DNA of 64,000 nt from contig CALUMU010000004.1 of NCBI GenBank assembly GCA_944321825.1, positions 148,233 through 212,232 on the forward strand. Direction: 5' to 3'. A program made the translations under genes and the position numbers. The notes beneath the pieces are model-generated. The model was not told the origin of the DNA. It made no database searches and saw only the letters and a list, made by a program, of their open reading frames with translations. The stretch is from Candidatus Amulumruptor caecigallinarius. GTDB taxonomy: Bacteria; Bacteroidota; Bacteroidia; Bacteroidales; Muribaculaceae. Below, in pieces: positions 51,034 through 60,206 of this stretch (position 1 is the first letter of the stretch; each line of letters begins with the position of its first letter).

Positions 51034-54000
51034 TTATATTAGATTTTCTAATTTATCTACTATTGCAGCAATTTCTGTAGAATCAATACTTCCGTTCTCA
51101 TGGTCAACTGTAGTAAATAAATTTACTCCTTCGATGTAACCGATTGATTTATAAAAATCTCGTTTCTTTTCCCATGATTCCTTATAGGCAGGATTATCTA
51201 ACATTCCTAAATGTTCCCAAAGGATGGTATCTCCAGATGCATCTTCAAAAGTAAAATCAGGAATACATCGACGGCCGTTATCTTCTATCATTTTTTCGTA
51301 TTCAAAGTCAATACCTCGTTCATATAGCATATTAGCAATAATTACTTCAGACTTGCTACGTACGATTAATCCTGGCTTTAAGGTTGTGTGAATCAATCCT
51401 TCTACATATGGAATGTTTGAAATATCTTCACGTACAGATGTAGAGAAAAGATTTGAATTCCGTTTAGCTAAAACTGACATCTGAGGTTTAGAATACTCGA
51501 TTAACCACGATATATTATCTTGTATCAACAGAATTAATTTCCCTCTTGCTCGTGTTAAAGCTGTATAGATTAGTTCACGTGAAAGTATACGTCCACTCTT
51601 TGGAAGAACAACCAAAACGATCTTAAAATCACTTCCTTGACTCTTATGGATAGTTATAGCATAAGCCAAGTCTATTGTATTATCAGCCTCATCTGACTTA
51701 GAAGAATAATATGAAAATCTCTTGTTGGGTAACCCAGTAAAAACAACTGTAGATTTCTTTTCCCTCTTATTTGCATAATTAACAAAACCTATTTGCCCAT
51801 TTGAAAGTTGACATTCTTCTTTACTCGTAGATTTCTTGCGTTCATTCTTTAATTGAATGACCTTATCTAGAACAGATATGGTAATAGGAGCTATTTCTAT
51901 TGAAAAATTCTTATTTATACCAACCCACTCTTGGAAATACGAATTAATCTGGAATGTTCCCCATACCGGATTTTTTACCGGTGATAAAACCTGAAAATTT
52001 TCAACCTTTGACGGATCGTTTAAGGCTTTATTTACATCATCAAGTCCTATAGATTTACGAATCTTATCGGATAAAGATTTACCTTCCTCTTCTGGCAACT
52101 CTTTTTCAATGGCCTCTTTCAAACAGTCTTTAAGGTCGTTTTCATCATTCCAAGTATAAACAACCAGGTCATTATTAAGATTTCCTTTGGCAACTTGCTC
52201 AAAAATAAGATCGGAATTCTTTGCAGGTTTTTCTCCAGAGAACCATGATGCTAAAGTCAATATGTCAGAGTCTCCTGTATTAATAGTTCTTACAACATAT
52301 CGCAATTTTGTTATTGCCGATCTTAAATATTCGTCTTTATTATCCTTTAGGTAGTTAAATAAATCAGCAAATGGTCTGCCAGGCCCAATAGGAGGTAATT
52401 GAAATGGGTCTCCAATTAAAATTATTCGATTAATGCTCTTTAAATCCAATGCTTTCATTAAGACATAAAAGTCCTTACATGTAAGCATGGAACACTCGTC
52501 AATAATGACATTTTTTGCTCCACAGTATTTACGTTTTTCTGCATCTTCAGGAACACAAGGTGTCATTGTATCCCAGTCAAAGAAACCCTGACGCGTCAGA
52601 AATTGCGCAATAGTTAGGGCTTGAATACCTGCTGACATGTTACCTAAGCGAACTCGTGCTTTTCCTGTAGGAGCCAAAAGGAGTGTACCTTCTGCTTTTA
52701 TTTGTGGCGATTTTAAGAAAGCTTTGACAACTGTAGTTTTGCCTGTTCCAGCTGGACCTGCCAGTACAGAAAGGCGCTTACTGCAGAACATTTCCAATGC
52801 CTTTACCTGGTCAGCTACAGCATTACGGCATCGCTCATTTGCTTCATTGTAATCATCAATAGATGCTTTAACAATCGTATTCCAGTCTTCTTTTACTGGT
52901 GATTTGACATCCTTTGAAGCACGACCTTTGAATATCTTACGCAAATAATCATCAATTTCTTTATATTCCTTCAACTGCAGTGCACACCTGTCATCAGTAT
53001 TAAGGTATACAGTTTTTTCTTCAATGAACTCTTTGTTTGACATTAAATAATTATATGGCAGTTGATGATTGTCCGCAGCCAAACAATCTTTTATATATAA
53101 CTCAATCTCGTTTGCAGAAATTAATGTATCACCATCACTGAGACTTGCCACAAGTTTTGAAATGATAAATGAGCGGATCCTTCTATTATCAATTACGGAT
53201 TCCACTAGTGAAGGAGCTTTTGGAGTCCATTTGCCTTGAATCTTAGGGTCAGCCATTATGCCAAGATCAATCATTTCGGTTGTAACAGGAAGATAATTTT
53301 CAATAAGACTCTCCTCGCTGATAATATATGGATTATTTAATAATTCATCATAGCAGCCAGGACTATCAAACCACCATTTTATTACTTCCGAATTTATTTC
53401 AAAACGTGATAGCAGTTCCAGTACTTGTCTTTGGTTACTTAGAGTATTTTTCCAAAGAATACGATAATGAGTAAGTTCACTTTTATATACGGAATCAGGA
53501 AGAGACAATTCACCTTTCATCAATTTATCAAAGGCTTCCCATGGATTATCTTTAACCCCACAATATCCATTATTTCGTAAATCCTGTTCAATTATAAATG
53601 CATAATTTACCCCTATTGCTGATAAAGCCTCGGCGAAAGCTGGGAAAGGACCTATCATATCCTTCACCTTTGCAATTTGGGAATCTATCCACAAAATTTG
53701 TTGTTTCCAGTTTCCTCCAACCAGCCCATGTTTAATAACCGATTCCAAGCACTTTCTGGCAACATTAAGAATAATCAGCATACTGTGATTGCTAACATAA
53801 TCACAACCGTAGGATAATTCATTAAAGATAATCTGGCTATTACCTAACTTCGGGATAGTAATTTTTATTTCATCAATTACTTCTTGTTTCGATTTACCTG
53901 TTTGGGCTTTTACATAGTCTTCATCAAGTGACATGTATTCATGGTATGGCAAAAGAAATCCTTTTGACTTCTTCAAATCAGTTCTTATGCCATGCTCAAA

Positions 54001-54636
54001 GATCAAATCCCAAAAAGGATATGTATAATCGGCTGTTGTCTCATATTTTTGTACATCCAGAACTTTAGTGATCTCACCTATACCAACAATTAATTTTGCA
54101 TCTTCATCAACAGGATTGCCTTTTGTACAATAAAAAACTCCAAGAGAATTACCTGCCTCAATATTTGATTTGAAATAATTCAAGATTTCAAACTGTCGTT
54201 CTCTTCCATATACCCAAGGTGTAGTAAACGGTGCTGTTTCGTCATTGGACATATTAGGATATTTATGATTCAGTTTTTCCTGAAAATCCTTAGATAGATA
54301 TCTAAAAGGTATTCCATAACAGCTATATGGCTGAAGTTCAACTGTTGTAGGTAATAGTTTTGTATGTGGTGTTTCTCCAAAAGCATAAACATGTTTGAAG
54401 ATTCTTTTATATGGCTTCTCATTCATAAAACCACCATTCTCGCCAACACAAGCAGGTAATTGATCATGCTTGAGAGAATTCCAATCCTTTCCTGCATAAG
54501 TTTCTTCTTTGTTCTCATCTTTTCTTTCAGATATATTGTGAAGCATCATGCAGAATGGATTATTTTTCGGACATTGACAAATAGTTCCATTCCATTTATT
54601 ATCGTGCCAAGGCACACGGATTGATATATGTTTCAT
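51034..54636 (-). CDS. RecD-like SF1 helicase with C-terminal nuclease-like domain
   Basis: The 1,200-aa protein has an N-terminal part with clustered cysteines (Cys20, 22, 29, 63) and a long middle of unknown fold. The helicase core has Walker A GPAGTGKTT (627-635), Walker B IIDECSML with Asp713-Glu714, GDPFQLPPIGPGRP, and the late motifs AITIHKSQGSDF and YTALTRARGKL. The C-terminus (about 1095-1170) shows RSKSEVIIANML, PDFTF and WEHLGML, a PD-(D/E)XK-like arrangement. It begins 10 bp after hsdR, so it is probably the last gene of the restriction operon. It may degrade or unwind cut DNA. A specific defence-system name cannot be given. Confidence 0.82.
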   Translation of the reverse strand: MKHISIRVPWHDNKWNGTICQCPKNNPFCMMLHNISERKDENKEETYAGKDWNSLKHDQLPACVGENGGFMNEKPYKRIFKHVYAFGETPHTKLLPTTVELQPYSCYGIPFRYLSKDFQEKLNHKYPNMSNDETAPFTTPWVYGRERQFEILNYFKSNIEAGNSLGVFYCTKGNPVDEDAKLIVGIGEITKVLDVQKYETTADYTYPFWDLIFEHGIRTDLKKSKGFLLPYHEYMSLDEDYVKAQTGKSKQEVIDEIKITIPKLGNSQIIFNELSYGCDYVSNHSMLIILNVARKCLESVIKHGLVGGNWKQQILWIDSQIAKVKDMIGPFPAFAEALSAIGVNYAFIIEQDLRNNGYCGVKDNPWEAFDKLMKGELSLPDSVYKSELTHYRILWKNTLSNQRQVLELLSRFEINSEVIKWWFDSPGCYDELLNNPYIISEESLIENYLPVTTEMIDLGIMADPKIQGKWTPKAPSLVESVIDNRRIRSFIISKLVASLSDGDTLISANEIELYIKDCLAADNHQLPYNYLMSNKEFIEEKTVYLNTDDRCALQLKEYKEIDDYLRKIFKGRASKDVKSPVKEDWNTIVKASIDDYNEANERCRNAVADQVKALEMFCSKRLSVLAGPAGTGKTTVVKAFLKSPQIKAEGTLLLAPTGKARVRLGNMSAGIQALTIAQFLTRQGFFDWDTMTPCVPEDAEKRKYCGAKNVIIDECSMLTCKDFYVLMKALDLKSINRIILIGDPFQLPPIGPGRPFADLFNYLKDNKDEYLRSAITKLRYVVRTINTGDSDILTLASWFSGEKPAKNSDLIFEQVAKGNLNNDLVVYTWNDENDLKDCLKEAIEKELPEEEGKSLSDKIRKSIGLDDVNKALNDPSKVENFQVLSPVKNPVWGTFQINSYFQEWVGINKNFSIEIAPITISVLDKVIQLKNERKKSTSKEECQLSNGQIGFVNYANKREKKSTVVFTGLPNKRFSYYSSKSDEADNTIDLAYAITIHKSQGSDFKIVLVVLPKSGRILSRELIYTALTRARGKLILLIQDNISWLIEYSKPQMSVLAKRNSNLFSTSVREDISNIPYVEGLIHTTLKPGLIVRSKSEVIIANMLYERGIDFEYEKMIEDNGRRCIPDFTFEDASGDTILWEHLGMLDNPAYKESWEKKRDFYKSIGYIEGVNLFTTVDHENGSIDSTEIAAIVDKLENLI

Positions 54637-54646
54637 GATAATCGTC

Positions 54647-57600
54647 TTATTTCGTATTAATATTATTTCCTACAATCTTGGCAAACGCATCAGCACATTT
54701 CTTAATATCTTCATACTCTGATAGTTTTTTGCCACTAAGGTTATCGTCTGTCCAATCCTCAATATCTTTTGCATACACATCTTTGATGGAGCTTTGTAGT
54801 GATTCTATTTTAAGAGGAACAGGAAGGTTATTTATTTGCATATCATCAATGATTCTTTTGAAATAAGCAAAATCACCTTCTATGATAAATCCCTTATCTG
54901 CTGCTATACGATAAATCGCAATCCAATGTCTTTGCTTGCTCAAAGGAGACTTTTTAGCTTCATATCCAATAAGCTGGCAAATGCTCTTTTTCAGAGTTGC
55001 GATTCGTTTTTCTTCTGGCCAATCCTTTACGTCCGCTTCAGCGACCAATTGCTGATCATCATTTTCTTCATTATAATATGGATGCAACTGAATTACTTTA
55101 TGGGCATAAGAATTTTCTTTGTACACACTTTCTGATTTTTGTATTTCATGTCCATTCATTTCCAAATCTGTAATAGAAGAACCCGTAGAATAGAAATACA
55201 TGGTCAGGATGATGCTGATTGCGGTATCAACTTCCTGTTCTGAAGCGGTAGGAGAAATGTGTGATTCACTGTTTCTCCAACCTTTAATGAGCATAAGGTA
55301 TTGATATAGCTGCTGCTTTCCTTCATCCGTGCTGTATTTCAGATTCCATAGACATTTGTGGGCATAAATCACGTTTTTCCAAGTTACATCTTCACCGGGA
55401 TTTTGGGCAGGAACTTCATGGCCTTTCATCAGATAATACAATTTCTTCAGATATGCCTCAAACTTGGTGACCAATAAATTAAATGCCACAAACTTATCTA
55501 CGATAGTTGCTTTCTTACCGTATAGATTGGTAAATGCCCGCTGGATAAACATGCCTACATTATCCAAAGAGTCAATTGACGGTGTGTCTATCACATAGAA
55601 TACGCTGTTTATAATCTCATCGATAGGACGCATTTGTGGCAGTACTGCGGTCAAAGTTGTTTTAAGAATGCTCCGAATATTATCTTTTATGACGGCCACG
55701 TCTACATGCTGTACTTCGTCTATAATAACGTCTTCGTCTTGCGGCACCTGTTCTTCTTCGGATTGATAATTCTCCTCCATATTCAAGTACGCTTTCAGAA
55801 TACGTTCTCTACAACTGCTGTCTAAAATAAACTCTCGAAGTAATTTGTCTGCTTTGGGAATAACCAGACGAGCCGGAACTTCTGTACCTTCTACTTTGGC
55901 TATGAACTCACGAGTTTTGGCCATGTTCAATGTCAGTTTCAAATTGTCAAACTGACTGAACTCATTCAGATTCTGTTCCGTTACATTACGACTCATAATG
56001 TGCTCCAGTTGACTGGCGTTTATACCAGTCGCTTCGGCCAGAATCATAACTTGTTTGTGCAATTCGCGGAATTGGTATTCTGCGATATAATCATAGATCG
56101 TCTTACCCGGCGACAGGTGTAAATCTCCACTTTGCAGGTCGTGTAGGATAATCATTGCCGTACGCTGATCCTTTTGTGATAGAGAAGCAAAGGTTTTGTG
56201 CAACTCTTTAAAGGCTTCTTTGGTCAGTTCGCTTCCTGGACCGGACATGTAGAGATTCTTGATGAACTTCACAAACTTGGAGTTGATATATTCGGCATCG
56301 ATCGTACCCGTACCTGTTTCTGTGATATAGGTGTCAATAGGATAGTCAAAATCATCTCCTTCCGTACTGCCCCCTCCATTACCTTCAAACAGTTCCCTGT
56401 ATCGTTGCAGCAGAATAAGGTAAGTCTGTTCATCCAGTTCCATCTTGACGTAGGTATAGGTATCGCCATGCTGGAACTCATATTCATCCTTATCCCATGT
56501 GAATCCTTGCAGCTTGGCTGCTTCCAGCAGATGAGTCATCTGACTAAAATCTTTGGCAAACATATTCCTGTCTTCTCTTGCTTCCGGCAATTTTGCAAAG
56601 TTTTTGATTTCCTGTGCCTGGAATATATCCCTTATGTGCAAGAACTTCTGGTTGATATTTGTCAGATTACTTTCCAGCTTATCGACAAAAACGCCCAACG
56701 GTCTGTCCACATATACATCGAGTGCATCATTGATATTCTGCTCCATGGTGTAAGGGAAAGAGTAGTAGCGGATAATGCCGAAAGGCTTGTCCGGACCAAA
56801 CAAGCGGTTGGTACGTGAGAACGACTGGATAATGTCCACATATTTCATTACCTTATCCACATACAGCGTATTTACCCATTTGGAGTCATAACCTGTCAAC
56901 ATCTGCGAAACTACAATAAGCAAGTCTATCTGCTGTGCATGATCATGTTCTATATTGAGGTAAGGCTTCTTGTGTGCCAGTCTTTTGGCCACATCCTTTT
57001 TGTATTTGGCGTATGTGGAAAGCTGGAATGTTGTTCCATATTTCTGGTTATAGTCATCCAGCATCTCCAGCAAGGCATCTTCCTTGGCGATTCCGCCATC
57101 AGAATTGTCTATGTTGTTGTCGAATACGGCCACCACATTCAGAGAAGAATATTGCTCCTTGAATATCCGATAATAAGCGATTGCCTCAGGAATATTCTTT
57201 GTGGCCAGAATGGCGTGGAATTTACCGTTCTTGCTCAGTTTATCCCTTCCGCTTGCGATGTCGGCAGCAACAGCCTGATGATGAATAGGCTGCTGATAAA
57301 TGTCTTTAGGCAGATAATGTTCTATTCCATGTATAGTTTCATCTCCTTCCTTATAAGTGTCCGGCATCTTCATCTCATTCATGAACCGGTTGTAAACAGC
57401 CATTTTCTGCTCGTCATCTTCAATCTCCTCGATGCTATTTACCTTCAGTTGGGAGAATGCCACTTTTTCGCGAAGCTCATTGTCATCGTAGGTTCTCACC
57501 ATATACGGATCGAATCCCAATACGTTGTGATCAGGGATTCCGTTGGCAATGGTGTATTTATGAATCATGTCGCCGAATATGGTTTCGGTCATGATTTCAT

Positions 57601-58951
57601 GCTTGGCATTTTCTTTGAATACCGGTGTGCCCGTGAAGCCGAAAAGCAGGGCTCTTTTGAACGTATTCTTGATACCTATCAGCATATCGCCGAACACACT
57701 ACGATGACATTCGTCTATGATGAATACCAGTCGTTTGCGGTCTATCAGATCAATGTCGTCCTGCGAAATATCTTTCCCGGCTTTGATGTTCGACATCTTC
57801 TGAATAGAGGTCACAATCAGGCGGTCGTCGTTATCCGTACTTTTGAGCTTGCTCAACAGGATAGCCGTATTCTGCGTATCTTGAATCGCTTCGTCTTCTC
57901 CCGCAAAGCCACGGTATTCATCCAGCGATTGCACGCTAAGTTCGATACGGTCCAATAGAAATACCACTTTGTCTGCATCGCCGGAATTGGCAATGAGTTG
58001 TGCCGATTTGAAACTGGTCATGGTCTTTCCGGAACCGGTGGTATGCCACACATATCCGCCACGATGCTGATGAGTATCCCAATTGGTCTTATGCGTTATG
58101 TCACTGATTTTGCTGGCTGCAAAATACTGATAGCTGCGAAGTACTTTCAGTGTTTTGTCCTTATCGTCGGCAATGGTATAATAACCTATTAGCTGATGCG
58201 CCATTGGAATACTGAGCAAATCGGATACAATTCGTCTCCAGTCCCGTATGACAGTATTGTTAAAGTCTTCCCAATGGAAATAAAACTCCGGCTTGAAATT
58301 CTCTTCTTTGCCCGGATTGGCAAAATAAAGTGTCTCCTCCGGAGTCATGGCCACGAAAATCTGTACCATCTTGAAGATGCCGTTGCCGAATACGCCTTCG
58401 TGGGTATAGCGTTTAATCTGGAAGGTAGCCTGACTCACATCTACTTTTGAACGTTTCAACTCGATATGAATTACCGGCATACCATTGATAAGCAACATCA
58501 CATCGCCACGTCGGTCACCGCCCAACGGGTGCGAAGCCTTGAAACGAGGTTGGCGCGCAATCTGGTAGCGACTTTGCCCGGCACTGATTTCGCGTGCATC
58601 GAAAATCTTCAGATAGACTTCCTTGCCATAATTGTTTGTATCGGCGGGATTGTCGCGTTTGATGCATACTTGTCCGCCATTGATAAACATATTCATGGCG
58701 TATGGGCTGTCGCATAGATTCACCTGATCGATGATTTGACGCATCTCACTCGCAGTAAGCGGATAATTGCCCAATTTATTGATGTCCCGGTTGTTGTCAA
58801 AGAGAATCTTTGCCCAGTTCTGGATCAAATCTTCTTCTGTGGGTTGTACGAGGACTTCCTTTTCCCAACCATGATGGGGAAGAAGGTCAACCAAGGCTTG
58901 TTCAAACTGGCTTTCCTTGACGAAATATTGTATGTCGTTTATATTATCCAT
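54647..58951 (-). CDS. hsdR: Type I restriction enzyme, endonuclease/translocase subunit HsdR
   Basis: The 1,434-aa protein has an N-terminal nuclease domain (Asp150, then Glu164-Leu-Lys166 in VIHIELKRSK). The SF2 translocase has Walker A TTGSGKT (304-310), DECH (413-416) and ALLFGFTGTPVF. A long helical C-terminal region contacts the methylase. At 1,434 residues it is longer than the classical 1,000-1,200. HsdR moves unmethylated DNA and cuts it at a distance from the site. It follows hsdS by 30 bp. Confidence 0.95.
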   Translation of the reverse strand: MDNINDIQYFVKESQFEQALVDLLPHHGWEKEVLVQPTEEDLIQNWAKILFDNNRDINKLGNYPLTASEMRQIIDQVNLCDSPYAMNMFINGGQVCIKRDNPADTNNYGKEVYLKIFDAREISAGQSRYQIARQPRFKASHPLGGDRRGDVMLLINGMPVIHIELKRSKVDVSQATFQIKRYTHEGVFGNGIFKMVQIFVAMTPEETLYFANPGKEENFKPEFYFHWEDFNNTVIRDWRRIVSDLLSIPMAHQLIGYYTIADDKDKTLKVLRSYQYFAASKISDITHKTNWDTHQHRGGYVWHTTGSGKTMTSFKSAQLIANSGDADKVVFLLDRIELSVQSLDEYRGFAGEDEAIQDTQNTAILLSKLKSTDNDDRLIVTSIQKMSNIKAGKDISQDDIDLIDRKRLVFIIDECHRSVFGDMLIGIKNTFKRALLFGFTGTPVFKENAKHEIMTETIFGDMIHKYTIANGIPDHNVLGFDPYMVRTYDDNELREKVAFSQLKVNSIEEIEDDEQKMAVYNRFMNEMKMPDTYKEGDETIHGIEHYLPKDIYQQPIHHQAVAADIASGRDKLSKNGKFHAILATKNIPEAIAYYRIFKEQYSSLNVVAVFDNNIDNSDGGIAKEDALLEMLDDYNQKYGTTFQLSTYAKYKKDVAKRLAHKKPYLNIEHDHAQQIDLLIVVSQMLTGYDSKWVNTLYVDKVMKYVDIIQSFSRTNRLFGPDKPFGIIRYYSFPYTMEQNINDALDVYVDRPLGVFVDKLESNLTNINQKFLHIRDIFQAQEIKNFAKLPEAREDRNMFAKDFSQMTHLLEAAKLQGFTWDKDEYEFQHGDTYTYVKMELDEQTYLILLQRYRELFEGNGGGSTEGDDFDYPIDTYITETGTGTIDAEYINSKFVKFIKNLYMSGPGSELTKEAFKELHKTFASLSQKDQRTAMIILHDLQSGDLHLSPGKTIYDYIAEYQFRELHKQVMILAEATGINASQLEHIMSRNVTEQNLNEFSQFDNLKLTLNMAKTREFIAKVEGTEVPARLVIPKADKLLREFILDSSCRERILKAYLNMEENYQSEEEQVPQDEDVIIDEVQHVDVAVIKDNIRSILKTTLTAVLPQMRPIDEIINSVFYVIDTPSIDSLDNVGMFIQRAFTNLYGKKATIVDKFVAFNLLVTKFEAYLKKLYYLMKGHEVPAQNPGEDVTWKNVIYAHKCLWNLKYSTDEGKQQLYQYLMLIKGWRNSESHISPTASEQEVDTAISIILTMYFYSTGSSITDLEMNGHEIQKSESVYKENSYAHKVIQLHPYYNEENDDQQLVAEADVKDWPEEKRIATLKKSICQLIGYEAKKSPLSKQRHWIAIYRIAADKGFIIEGDFAYFKRIIDDMQINNLPVPLKIESLQSSIKDVYAKDIEDWTDDNLSGKKLSEYEDIKKCADAFAKIVGNNINTK

Positions 58952-58981
58952 ATTTACTCCATTAAAGGTTTGAATGATATT

Positions 58982-60202
58982 TTATACAAACATCTTATCC
59001 AGACAAGCTGCCTTGATTTGTTTTAGCTTCTCAAGGCGCTGGGTTTGGAGAGAGATTTGCCGATCTAGACTGCGGAAGTAAGCACCAATCTTTTGTTGTT
59101 CGGGTAAAGATGGTACTAAGACTTTTATCCTAAGAAAGTCTTTCTCATGAATTCTCCACTGACCATACATAACACCCTGTCGCCATTTTATCATTTCCTT
59201 AATAAATGATTTCCTAGTCATACAATAACCTACAAAATTAGAATCAGAATTTAACGTACAATAAAAAATACTATAAACTGGCGATATAGTAGCCTTGCCA
59301 TATGTATTTAGACCTATTGACCCTGTCTCCAAGTTGTTTGAACTATAAATGAAGTCCCCATAATATGTCCTTTTATACTGTTTGTTAATAACATCATTTA
59401 CTAATGCACTTCTATCATATCGTTCTCCTTTTTCTGTAATACCATTATTGGCAATAAATGCCATTAATGGAAATTCTGGACTTTGGGGACTAAGTTCATT
59501 CCTTTCACATAAAAGTTCAGAGACACATTTTAAACTCCATTCTTCTTCAAATCCATTAAATCTGACTTTAGGTACAGTTTCTCCTTCTTGTGGGAACATA
59601 GATTGTAGGCTTGCCGCCTTTATTCGTTTTAAAGACGCAAGTTTCTTTGAAATGATTTGAATTAATGAGTCCAATGATTGGAAATAGGATACTATCTTTT
59701 GCTGTTCTGCATGAGATAATGGTATATGCACTTCACCAGATAGGGCCGTTTCATCACTAATATTGATAGTGTTTTTTGCACCTTTATTTATGAGAGGTAA
59801 AAGGTATTTATTAAGTCTGAAACTAGGCTCAAAGTAAACACTGATATAGTTAGGATCGAAGCCCTCTTTAACGTCGTATATTGCATATAAAACTGAAACT
59901 ATTCCTGGTTTGTTGTTATTTACTTTAATTATTCCAAAAGGCTTTAACTTTAACGGAGATTTTGTATAAACTATCTGCCCTTTATTCAAAATTTTATAAG
60001 TGGATATATTGTTCCCTGTATAACTTCTCCCCAAATGCTCTATCTGATTAACAACGCCAAATTCATCAGAAACAGAAAGTGCGTCTTCCTTTTTATATTC
60101 TAACTTATTATTTTTTTTGTTACTAACTGATAGGCACTTCTCAAGAAGGACATCATTATAGTAATCACAGAACTCCTTAAATCTTATCTCCGGCACATTC
60201 AT
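58982..60202 (-). CDS. hsdS: Type I restriction-modification specificity subunit HsdS
   Basis: The 406-aa protein has two target-recognition domains, each closed by a conserved coiled coil: EQQKIVSYFQSLDSLIQIIS, KRIKAASLQSMF and EQQKIGAYFRSLDRQISLQT, KQIKAACLDKMF. It sets the two half-sites of the DNA sequence recognised. The start at MNVPEIRF is chosen because an AAGGAG ribosome-binding site stands 7 nt upstream. An ATG seven codons earlier would overlap hsdM and this site. No neighbouring spare hsdS or recombinase was found, so no phase-variation system is evident here. Confidence 0.95.
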   Translation of the reverse strand: MNVPEIRFKEFCDYYNDVLLEKCLSVSNKKNNKLEYKKEDALSVSDEFGVVNQIEHLGRSYTGNNISTYKILNKGQIVYTKSPLKLKPFGIIKVNNNKPGIVSVLYAIYDVKEGFDPNYISVYFEPSFRLNKYLLPLINKGAKNTINISDETALSGEVHIPLSHAEQQKIVSYFQSLDSLIQIISKKLASLKRIKAASLQSMFPQEGETVPKVRFNGFEEEWSLKCVSELLCERNELSPQSPEFPLMAFIANNGITEKGERYDRSALVNDVINKQYKRTYYGDFIYSSNNLETGSIGLNTYGKATISPVYSIFYCTLNSDSNFVGYCMTRKSFIKEMIKWRQGVMYGQWRIHEKDFLRIKVLVPSLPEQQKIGAYFRSLDRQISLQTQRLEKLKQIKAACLDKMFV

Positions 60203-60206
60203 ACAT

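Noticed and set aside
58982..60202. Phase-variable hsdS shuffling
   Set aside because: No second hsdS fragment, inverted repeat pair or site-specific recombinase was found near the locus.
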